From Robbsia betulipollinis (GTDB lineage: Bacteria > Pseudomonadota > Gammaproteobacteria > Burkholderiales > Burkholderiaceae): 63,071 nucleotides of DNA. Each line of letters begins with the position of its first letter. Position 1 is the stretch's first letter. Shown here in pieces: positions 56,572 through 63,071 of the stretch. Location: contig NZ_JAPMXC010000013.1 of assembly GCF_026624755.1 (NCBI RefSeq), forward strand, positions 397 to 63,467, given 5' to 3'. A program made the translations under genes and the position numbers. The notes beneath the pieces are model-generated. The model worked only from the letters and a program-made list of their open reading frames with translations. It made no database searches and had not been told where the DNA came from.

Positions 56572-56760
56572 TTATCCCACTACCAAAGCCTCAGCCCGCC
56601 GCGACACCAGTTTCACAGCTTCTGAAGCCAAATCTGGCGTATAGCCATGCCGATGTAAAATCCGCTTAATTACGACGCGCATCTTGGGCTTGGCATTCTC
56701 CCGCTCCCATAAGTCCACTCCTGAATTGTTGCGCACCAATCTCGTTCGTGCTGATTGCAC
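56572..56760 (-). pseudogene. Remnant of type I restriction HsdR, C-terminal end
   Basis: The frame encodes NNSGVDLWERENAKPKMR then VVIKRILHRHGYTPDL, the conserved C-terminal part of HsdR proteins, followed by a normal stop. The rest of the ~1000-aa protein is missing. The remnant sits between the RloC-like gene and the HNH gene on the same strand, so a type I R-M system once occupied this place. Confidence 0.75.
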
Positions 56761-56819
56761 ACGTCAGATGTGAGTCCGCCTTCGGTTAATGGTGAATCAA
56801 GTCCGAAGGCAGCTGCCAC

Positions 56820-59240
56820 TTAAAATTGACCAAATGGATCAGGCTTTTCGATACTAAGCAGGAAGTGATCAAACTGTTGACGATCATTGTCGCGAATCTT
56901 TCTCAGCACAAACTTTGCAAGCGACGCGATCTCTGTGCAATCGATTGGCTGCGTGCTCCGATCGATAAATTCGCCCAGATGTGAAAATTCATTTATCAGC
57001 CTTTGGAGGAACGCTTCTGTATTCGATCCATCACCAAAAAAAAGTCTTACGCGCTCGTCATGATCGGCGCGGTCGTTCCGTGCCGATGGAAATTTGAAGA
57101 AGAGAAAAGCCTCAAGGAATTTCCGTAAATTGTTACCGAAATTGTAAAAGCTATGAAACTGGTGATTCGTATTGGCGTCATCTGAGCAACAATATATTTC
57201 TCCAAACAAATAGTTCAGCTCGGTCACATAGTTGCGTAGGTAATGTGGCATCAGTCCGATTGCGCTTGAGGAATCCTTACGTGTAACAAGGAAACTCTCA
57301 TTGTCCTTACCGGGCTTCGTTAGCCGTTTCAGATACTTTAAAAACTCTAGATTGTGGGTAGAAATGAACAGCTGTTCGTACCGGTAAGTCGGTTTTTCAC
57401 TGGCGTCTTTGATGACGTTACCGTCGCCGTCTTCAATCGGCTTTGCGAGATAGCTTTCAATTAGGCTAAAAACGAAGAAGATATGATTACTGTCTAGGCT
57501 AGAAATCGGATCGTCAATATAGACAATTGGCTTTTTACCGACTGTATCTACATCCTTGAGCTTCGCGAGAAAATAGCAAAACGCAACCAAACTGCACTCG
57601 CCCTCACTGAGGTTATACGCTGCATGTTCACCACGCATAATCTGAAACCGATAGGCTGGTGAGCTTGTCGTTTGCGAGGCTAACAAGCGCAATCCACCGT
57701 GGCCAAGAAAGTGACCAAGGTAATGATTAACTTGCTCGGCGCCACGTCGCTCATCACGGAGCTGAGTTTTCAGATGAGCGATCTTCTCACTTCGTTGCTT
57801 ACCCTGTGTTTCAATCGCATCCCGCTCCCTCTCTGAGTTGTGCGCATCGTCCCATAGCTTCCCAATTCGCTTCTCTTCCGCCGCAAGACCAATATCCACC
57901 ACGAATTGTGCGATTTCCCCCAGACGAAGTTCTGTACGCGCCGCTATCTGTGAATCCGCTAATGATGCCGTGGTCTTATTGTTCAAAGAGATCAGCATGT
58001 TAATTACGTCAATGGTTTCGACGATCAACAACGACGGATCGGAGACTTCGAGGGGCGGTCGCTCCGCAAAGATATTACTGCGGCGGGCGGCTAGCTCATT
58101 CTCGAGCGCTAGCAGACTGGCCTGATATCGATCGAGCATTTCATGTAGAGTGCGAACCTGATCGTTGAAGCGCTCCTGATGTGATGTATAGAATGCTCTG
58201 AAGTTGCTCAGCGTCAGAGCATCAATGCGACCCCTCTCTCTAAAAATTTCATCTATTGCTGCAGCGATCTGACGATCGAGGTCGGTCGACTCCCGATTGA
58301 AATGCCCACCTAAGTTATCCCATAGATCAGCCGGCAGCGGTGCACCGCAGAATCCGCAAGTCGACCGTTTGTCGCGGTGTAATCCAATGCCTGATTGCAC
58401 CCAGCTCTGCAGGATGGCATTGTTCAGCAGTTCTTGAAGCGGCGCACTAGGTTGGATTTTCTTGGTGATCAGCTTATTGGTCGTGGTCCAGAGTGCACCG
58501 AGTGAGGGCCCAAAAAAGGGTAAGGACCTAACGTCAGGCAAGGGCGCTTCGCCGAGCAGCGCAACTAGGTCTTTTCTGCGTTCCTCAGGAAGCGGCGGGA
58601 GACTGCCATCCGCCACAGACTGGATATCGAGTTTTAGCTTGCGAATATCGTATGTTGCGTCTCGGTAAAGCGAGTTGTGCTTGATGCCAGCAGGTCGCCT
58701 ATTTGCCTTGTCGATAAGCAATCGTTCGAGCCCGTCGGCTGCGTCGACAGCCAGTTTTCGATTTTTTGCGTGCACAACTTTTTTGACTTGGAATTCATGC
58801 CGCAGCCCTGTTTGCGACTCGACACTACCCAGTTCCGTCTCTAACGCGGCGATCTGTGCTTCGAGTTCTTTGTTTTGTTGGCCCAGCACAGCAAATGGTG
58901 AAATGTGTCCGGTCTCATCGCCCAAGAACGCCAGATGCTCGTCAACAAAATCTTTGTTATAAACGCGGACCGTGTGGTCGGGGGCCGGAATATGATCCTG
59001 AGATAAAACTCCATTTGAAAGCGTCACTTTAAAAGCAGGTTTGACATAGCGTAAAGAAATCGAGCCGGTTTCTAAAGCGCGAAAAATACGCGAAAGTGTA
59101 GTTTTCCCTGAGTAGTTGCGACCGTACAATACGTTCAATCTTTTGAATTTAGCAACATTGTTCCCAGCATCTCTAACCGCTTTGCTCCAAACGAAATCGC
59201 TATAACAGCCGAAATTCTCGATGTCTATCTTCTCTATCAT
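56820..59240 (-). CDS. rloC: RloC-like anticodon nuclease (AAA_13 ATPase with zinc hook)
   Basis: 806 aa. N-terminal Walker A GRNYSGKT (40-47); coiled coil with a zinc-hook CxxC (C295-C298, STCGFCGAPLP); ABC-type signature LSEGE (544-548); Walker B IVYIDDPISSLD (572-583) and H-loop H629. The C-terminal part carries R706 and E710 (LRKFLEAF) and H754 (NEFSHLGE), matching the Arg-Glu-His triad of PrrC/RloC anticodon nucleases. RloC excises the wobble nucleotide of tRNA during phage infection. The length and hook fit RloC rather than PrrC. Linked here to an HsdR remnant, as rloC/prrC often are. Confidence 0.82.
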   Translation of the reverse strand: MIEKIDIENFGCYSDFVWSKAVRDAGNNVAKFKRLNVLYGRNYSGKTTLSRIFRALETGSISLRYVKPAFKVTLSNGVLSQDHIPAPDHTVRVYNKDFVDEHLAFLGDETGHISPFAVLGQQNKELEAQIAALETELGSVESQTGLRHEFQVKKVVHAKNRKLAVDAADGLERLLIDKANRRPAGIKHNSLYRDATYDIRKLKLDIQSVADGSLPPLPEERRKDLVALLGEAPLPDVRSLPFFGPSLGALWTTTNKLITKKIQPSAPLQELLNNAILQSWVQSGIGLHRDKRSTCGFCGAPLPADLWDNLGGHFNRESTDLDRQIAAAIDEIFRERGRIDALTLSNFRAFYTSHQERFNDQVRTLHEMLDRYQASLLALENELAARRSNIFAERPPLEVSDPSLLIVETIDVINMLISLNNKTTASLADSQIAARTELRLGEIAQFVVDIGLAAEEKRIGKLWDDAHNSERERDAIETQGKQRSEKIAHLKTQLRDERRGAEQVNHYLGHFLGHGGLRLLASQTTSSPAYRFQIMRGEHAAYNLSEGECSLVAFCYFLAKLKDVDTVGKKPIVYIDDPISSLDSNHIFFVFSLIESYLAKPIEDGDGNVIKDASEKPTYRYEQLFISTHNLEFLKYLKRLTKPGKDNESFLVTRKDSSSAIGLMPHYLRNYVTELNYLFGEIYCCSDDANTNHQFHSFYNFGNNLRKFLEAFLFFKFPSARNDRADHDERVRLFFGDGSNTEAFLQRLINEFSHLGEFIDRSTQPIDCTEIASLAKFVLRKIRDNDRQQFDHFLLSIEKPDPFGQF

Positions 59241-59662
59241 GTAATAGCCCGCCCCGATTGTGTGAAACGCGTGCCTTCTTCACCACCCGGCTTTAATCTG
59301 AAACAGCCCTTCGCATTTTTCACGGCGGGCTTTGAATAACTCAGGTCGGCTTGCGAAACGCAAGGGTGTCGGCAATGAAATCTCAGTAAGTGGGAAATTG
59401 CCATAAACCTTCGGGTCACCGTAGTCGCCATAAGGCGAGCATTTGCATCCGTCGCCATGCAGACAAACTATTTTTAAAGTACCCGAACTGAATCATTGCC
59501 CAAGCAGGACAGTAACGCAATCAATAACAAAAAAAATTTATAAAAAATTCTGATACTGTCCATTTATATGAGTTTCATGGAAATGAACCGGTAAGTCTTG
59601 AACAATCCAGCCTTTCTTAGACATCTTCGATATCATAATCTATGGCAACGGAGGAGGTCAGT
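59241..59662. other. 422-bp gap upstream of RloC gene, no clear gene
   Basis: AT-rich; contains the RloC promoter region and, towards 59580-59640, the left flank of an IS3-family remnant (sequence ahead of its orfA). Poly-A and poly-T runs at 59525-59555. No coding region supported. Confidence 0.5.
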
Positions 59663-59842
59663 ATGAACGGCAAGCGGTACACAGATGATTTCAAGATTGA
59701 GGCAATCAAATAAGTAACCGAGCGAGGTCATTCGGCAGTGGATGTAACACAGCGATTGGGCATTACGACGCATAGCCCTTATGCCAGGCGAGCAAAGTTC
59801 GAGAAGCCGGATGTCGTGCGCCAAGTGGAGCTGGACCAGAGT
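59663..59842 (+). pseudogene. IS3-family transposase orfA remnant
   Basis: Encodes MNGKRYTDDFKIEAIK, an in-frame stop (TAA at 59711), then VTERGHSAVDVTQRLGITTH and KFEKPDVVRQVELDQS. This is an IS3-type OrfA (helix-turn-helix part) with a nonsense change and no downstream orfB. It ends exactly where an IS66-like terminal sequence begins (59844). Confidence 0.8.
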
Positions 59843-59843
59843 G

Positions 59844-59874
59844 GTAAGCCAGCGCTCTGCACCGTCATTGACGG
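59844..59874 (+). repeat. IS66-like terminal repeat, copy A
   Basis: GTAAGC-AGCGCTCTGCACC-TCATTGACGG type sequence, 29 of 31 bases identical to 62672-62702. Begins GTAAGC like the ends of IS66-family elements. It interrupts an IS3 orfA remnant two bases after its last matching codon. Confidence 0.6.
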
Positions 59875-60076
59875 TAAGACACGATGACAATCAAGTGACC
59901 GGCCGATTGGACTTGCTTCATACCTAGCACGGCCTTTCGGCGAACACAACACCCTGGGCTGACATTTTCCTTGTCGGCGGAGCGCAGAAATACCGGCAGA
60001 TGCGCACGATGTGACTGGGTTTTTTCCTCTCGCAAATATCCCGTAACAAGATTCCCCCTCATAGTCTCGCTCTGCA
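59875..60076. other. Gap between IS debris and KTSC gene
   Basis: About 200 bp with no recognisable gene; may be the inner part of a decayed IS66-like element. Confidence 0.4.
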
Positions 60077-60277
60077 TTAACACCGGTATCTATCTCTGAT
60101 GTGCTGATTGTAATATGACCCTTTCGAGAAAGAATTCAATAGCCCTTGGTAGATCGACGGCGGAACGCCGCAAAAATCGTAAGAGCGGCCTTCAACGAAT
60201 CTAATTCGCATTCGCATAGATAAAGCGTCGTACCCGACGGCCGACACCGCCGATGATCGAACAAAAACCATGTCCAT
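60077..60277 (-). CDS. KTSC-domain protein
   Basis: 66 aa. SAVGYDALSMRMRIRFVEGR, GVPPSIYQGLLNSFSKGSYY and NQHIRDRY fit the KTSC fold along nearly the whole length. The domain occurs alone or fused to RNA-modifying and other enzymes; function unknown. On the opposite strand from the STAS/ATPase module. Confidence 0.82.
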   Translation of the reverse strand: MDMVFVRSSAVSAVGYDALSMRMRIRFVEGRSYDFCGVPPSIYQGLLNSFSKGSYYNQHIRDRYRC

Positions 60278-60716
60278 ATGGATCTTCTAGTGAATTTCTT
60301 CGTTTCGAAGGCAATCACGGCCGGATCCTCCGTATTCCACGATCGCGTAGTTCCTACAATCTTACTTTTTCTTAGTTGGGCCTGCGTCTTTTTCGTTTAA
60401 ACTAGGTCTGATCCTGCTACAGACTTTTGCGCCGGTGTGCTCCTCTTGTTCGACAATTGCTTACTTGACAGCGACGCGTCTTTTTTCCCGTGGCCATCAT
60501 CTCTACCACTTGGAGTGGATTTGTCCCGCGGTGTCAATGTAGAGGGGAAACATTTGACGTGCGAGTGGCGTTTACCCGGCAATACCACGTTCCCATAGAA
60601 ATGGAAATTTAATTTCAATTGCAATTTCTAGCTTTTGAAGCTCCAACGCTTTCAAAATGGAAGAAAAGTTCGATTGCTGCGACAATCGAACTTTTCTTCA
60701 TTACTGAAGGTAGCTC
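60278..60716. other. 439-bp region with inverted repeat, weak ORF only
   Basis: A possible 75-aa ORF on the minus strand (60397-60624) has no family similarity and is not called. The clear feature is the perfect hairpin at 60660-60699. Promoter of the STAS/ATPase pair is expected here. Confidence 0.5.
60660..60699. terminator. 17-bp perfect inverted repeat just upstream of STAS/ATPase gene
   Basis: GAAGAAAAGTTCGATTG - CTGCGA - CAATCGAACTTTTCTTC, a perfect stem with a 6-nt loop ending 17 bases before the start codon at 60717. The A- and T-rich arms can act as a bidirectional terminator or attenuator, or as a binding site for a dimer regulator. Confidence 0.7.
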
Positions 60717-61634
60717 ATGGCTTGGCAGTTGTTATTTAGCCCGCAAAAACACTTGACGGTTCAAATGCCTAGCAATTTGAACCGGGAAAGCATGTATCGC
60801 TTGGTCGCATCGGTCCTTGACCGAGATCACAACGCACGCTGCGCAACAATCTATCTTGACTTCGAACCGCTAAAATTTATTGATCCAGCAGGCGTTACGG
60901 TTCTCAGCAATCTCATTGAGTTTCTGAGGAAAGTTGGGGCCAAAACTTACTTTAAAGGCCACAAGGATCTCAGCACACCCGTCAGGTTTCTAGACGACTC
61001 TGGATTTTTCGAGCAATACTTGGGATATGCACTCGTACCGGGAGCAAGGATTAGGGCGACTACCCTCCCCCTCCAGCTAGTCGAATATCAACGGAGCTAT
61101 GAGTATCTGGAGTACAAACTCATTCCCTGGTTAGCCAATGTTCTCGGAGCAGCTGAGCCCAATCTCTCTACAATAAAAGTGTGCTTTCAAGAGATATTTA
61201 ACAACATCAACGACCACTCGGAAGTAAAGATTGGCTGTGTTTTCGCCCAGCACTACCCAAAAAATCATACAGTTCAAATAACGGTTTCCGACTTCGGGGT
61301 AGGGATTCCACATCGAATTCAATCAGTAGAACCTCAACACAACGATCAACAGGCCCTTCGTCGTGCGGCAGAACAAGGATTCACGACTCAAACCACCATC
61401 CGAAATCGTGGCGCTGGCCTCGACGTGTTGATAAAAAACGTCGTTTCAAAAAACGGCGGCGCCATCATCATTCAGTCTGGTGGTGGTATCCTATCTTGTA
61501 CCAGAGGGCCTGATGGAACTGTGAAGCGTACGCCACGGTCTGCAAAAGGTTTTTATCCTGGGACGCTCATACAGATGTCCCTTCACACAAAATATTTCAT
61601 TTCTGACGAACTTGACGAGGAGTTTTCGTGGTGA
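60717..61634 (+). CDS. STAS-like/GHKL-ATPase protein (anti-sigma-kinase type)
   Basis: 305 aa. N-terminal ~110 residues resemble a STAS domain (ATIYLDFEPLKFIDPAGVTV, then LSNLIEFLRKVG). C-terminal GHKL ATPase: N-box EIFNNINDHS (159-168), G1 DFGVGIP (192-198), G2 RGAGLDVLI (231-239). The combination mimics SpoIIAB/RsbW-type switch kinases but on one chain with its own STAS part. Gene overlaps the next gene by 4-7 nt. Confidence 0.78.
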   Translation: MAWQLLFSPQKHLTVQMPSNLNRESMYRLVASVLDRDHNARCATIYLDFEPLKFIDPAGVTVLSNLIEFLRKVGAKTYFKGHKDLSTPVRFLDDSGFFEQYLGYALVPGARIRATTLPLQLVEYQRSYEYLEYKLIPWLANVLGAAEPNLSTIKVCFQEIFNNINDHSEVKIGCVFAQHYPKNHTVQITVSDFGVGIPHRIQSVEPQHNDQQALRRAAEQGFTTQTTIRNRGAGLDVLIKNVVSKNGGAIIIQSGGGILSCTRGPDGTVKRTPRSAKGFYPGTLIQMSLHTKYFISDELDEEFSW

Positions 61635-61918
61635 TCCGAGCTCTAGATCTCGTAAAACATTGCTATAGCAATGAAGATGGCCATGTCGTCTACGACGCCG
61701 TGCTCGCTCAAATTTTGCACGGCCAGAGCGTCGTTGTCTCATTTGAAGGCGTAGATACTGTGCCGTCTTCATTTGTAAATTCTGCGTTTATTGCTCTGCT
61801 CGAAAAATTCCCATTTGAACAGATCAAACAAAACCTATCGTTCAAGCAGACGACACCGCAGATCAACGAAATGATACGTTCACGTTTTTCGTTTGAGGCT
61901 AATCGACGCTACGCCTGA
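61628..61918 (+). CDS. STAS-like domain protein (DUF4325 family)
   Basis: 96 aa from GTG 61628 (GTG 61631 also possible), GAGGAG upstream. The conserved VVVSFEGVDTVPSSFVNSAF segment (STAS-like) and LSFKQTTPQINEMIRSRF tail fit the DUF4325 family. It overlaps the preceding ATPase gene, so the two probably work together as a kinase/substrate or partner switch. Confidence 0.75.
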   Translation: MVIRALDLVKHCYSNEDGHVVYDAVLAQILHGQSVVVSFEGVDTVPSSFVNSAFIALLEKFPFEQIKQNLSFKQTTPQINEMIRSRFSFEANRRYA

Positions 61919-62092
61919 TTCTCCGGCCGCCGAGCGCGTCAAAAAGACTATCGATCTGGTCACGTCTCTTGCTGATAACTTTGGTAAACAGGTTGACTCA
62001 GTAAAGTCCGGTTGCTTGCTGTCACAGCTCGTCGTGAGCCCTCTTGAGCGTTGGCTCCAATGATGACGCATTTCTACGCCTTGTCTTCGCGC
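61919..62092. other. Short gap without gene
   Basis: 174 bp after the STAS-like gene. Nothing recognised. Confidence 0.4.
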
Positions 62093-62530
62093 TCAGTCGG
62101 ATAGCCTCAGATAAGTGCCCCGGCAATCACACCGCTTTTGCAGCAGGGCAGAATGAGAATTTATGCTGCGGCTTGCGGGCGTTATTCCGCCTGGGCCCAG
62201 GTTAGGGCGCTCATGATTGCACTTCCACACCCATTGCGTAGCGAACTGCTGAACATGATCGAAGTCGTCCCAATAGTATTGAGATAACCATTCGTATCGC
62301 ACCGTTCGATTGAAGCGTTCCACATAGGCATTTTGTTGCAGTTTGCCCAGCTGGATATAATTCAACGCGATGCCGTGACGGGCCGTCCACTGTGTGATCA
62401 CCTCGCTGAGGTATTCGGGTCCACTGTCACATCGGATCGCCAGAGGCTTGCCTCGCCACTCAATGATCTGTTCCAACGCTTCGCGGTAAATTCGATACAC
62501 GCGCTTGTGGTTCCACATGAATCCCGTCAC
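62093..62530 (-). pseudogene. IS3-family transposase orfB, internally deleted
   Basis: Starts GFMWNHKRVYRIYRE, then jumps to ALEQIIEWRGKPLAIRCD, losing the first DDE part (about 100 residues), and continues with ITQWTARHGIALNYIQ to NHERPNLGPGGITPA. The catalytic core is therefore broken. Oriented opposite to the orfA remnant at 59663, so they are separate copies. Confidence 0.8.
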
Positions 62531-62671
62531 ATTACACAGATTCAGGAAGCACAGCCCGAAGCCCCAGTTACCATTTATCAGTCAAGCGCAGCAGTCAATC
62601 AGCGATGTGCTCGTTCTCAGCGTTACGTTGCCGTTCGTATCTGTAGCACGTCTGGCCGACGCCAAATGCTT
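62531..62671. other. Unassigned IS-flanking DNA
   Basis: 141 bp between two transposase remnants. No gene recognised. Confidence 0.4.
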
Positions 62672-62702
62672 GTAAGCGAGCGCTCTGCACCATCATTGAC
62701 GG
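62672..62702 (+). repeat. IS66-like terminal repeat, copy B
   Basis: Begins GTAAGCGAGCGCTCTGCACC and matches copy A (59844-59874) at 29 of 31 positions, same orientation. The GTAAGCG start and the adjacent TnpC-like end support an IS66-family element end. Confidence 0.6.
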
Positions 62703-62720
62703 CGAGATGTTGATCAGCGT

Positions 62721-62783
62721 CTAGCGTGCGTGTGCCGGAAGCAGGTGTGCGACGTTCCAAGGCAGAAGCTCGTTGACCATGCC
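62721..62783 (-). pseudogene. IS66 TnpC C-terminal fragment
   Basis: Encodes TWNRGMVNELLPWNVAHLLP and a stop, close to the C-terminus of IS66-family TnpC (NELLPW). About 18 bp inside the terminal repeat, as expected for the tnpC end of the element. It is cut off by the next transposase fragment. Confidence 0.5.
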
Positions 62784-62803
62784 TCGGTTCCACGTACAGC
62801 AAC

Positions 62804-63071
62804 TCACGCTACTTTTTGCATAGCTTCGTAATCACAAGGCGTGCGGTATCCGATTGACGAGTGGATGCGTTCGCGATTGTAAAACCCTTCAATCCAATCG
62901 ACCACATCCAGTCTCGCCTGTGCCCGAGTTTCGTATCGGCATCGTGAAGTCTGCTCCACTTTCAACGTCTTGAAGAAGCTCTCCATCGGAGCGTTGTCCC
63001 AGGCGTTCGCCCGCCGGCTCATCGACACGACCATGCCGTATTGCCCGGCGAGCTCGCGGTGCGCCCAGCTG
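62804..63071 (-). mobile_element. IS3-family transposase orfB, C-terminal part (runs off window)
   Basis: Encodes WAHRELAGQYGMVVSMSRRA, MESFFKTLKVEQTSRCRYET, then VVDWIEGFYNRERIHSSIGY and a normal stop. The frame is open to the edge, so the gene continues to the right. Another IS3 subgroup than the remnant at 62093. It looks intact so far. Confidence 0.85.

Noticed and set aside
60397-60624. 75-aa minus-strand ORF
   Set aside because: No similarity or clear ribosome site; kept only as a mention in the gap entry.
54571-63071. Integrase gene of the island
   Set aside because: No tyrosine or serine recombinase motif found in any frame here; it probably lies beyond the right edge.

Overview
The window is high-GC betaproteobacterial chromosome, most likely from a Burkholderiaceae member. 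The 5' end of a 16S rRNA gene of Burkholderia type lies at the left edge on the minus strand, and the gene families fit (YsnF/DUF2382 stress proteins, DUF4142, MocR-EamA pairs, Mn-catalase, many ABC and LysR/GntR modules). I cannot name the species. About 54.5 kb of dense, GC-rich metabolic chromosome is followed by about 8.5 kb of lower-GC accessory DNA that starts exactly at a broken tRNA-Thr gene.

Layout. 1-660: 16S start and rrn leader with a boxA and a strong promoter. 0.66-9.5 kb: stress block (Pr6Pr membrane protein, SNF2/SWIM helicase, Mn-catalase, two DUF2382 proteins, catalase-like haem protein, FdhA-like dehydrogenase). 9.6-19.4 kb: nitrogen-scavenging block with two amidases, a GntR regulator, a NitT/TauT-type ABC transporter, a PuuE-like deacetylase, a hybrid histidine kinase and cyanase, plus a YdcZ permease at 19.5-19.9 kb. 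20-25.7 kb: complete oppABCDF transporter. 25.9-31.5 kb: tonB-exbD-exbB divergent from a TonB-dependent receptor. 31.6-37.8 kb: opine/amino-acid-type catabolic operon (SDR, two FAD oxidases, permease, binding protein) with a divergent LysR regulator. 37.9-46.3 kb: small charged protein, MocR/EamA divergent pair, TPP enzyme with a broken Tat leader, cardiolipin synthase, diguanylate cyclase, DUF4142 protein. 46.4-50.1 kb: iron-type FecBCD transporter behind a Fur-like site. 50-54.1 kb: two SGNH hydrolases, a GT9 glycosyltransferase and a GNAT acetyltransferase.

At 54526-54570 lies only the 3' half of a tRNA-Thr(UGU) gene, from anticodon loop to CCA. This is the expected scar of an element integrated at a tRNA, and everything to its right looks like island cargo: an overlapping three-gene cassette (HNH endonuclease, unrecognised 212-aa protein, minimal nucleotidyltransferase), a remnant of a type I restriction HsdR gene, an RloC-like anticodon nuclease with zinc hook, a KTSC-domain protein, a two-gene STAS/GHKL-ATPase plus STAS-like module behind a 17-bp perfect hairpin, and nested IS3 and IS66 debris up to the right edge. 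It reads as a phage-defence island. No integrase is visible, so the island probably continues past the window. The HNH/unknown/NTase cassette and the STAS-ATPase pair are the best candidates for an undescribed system.
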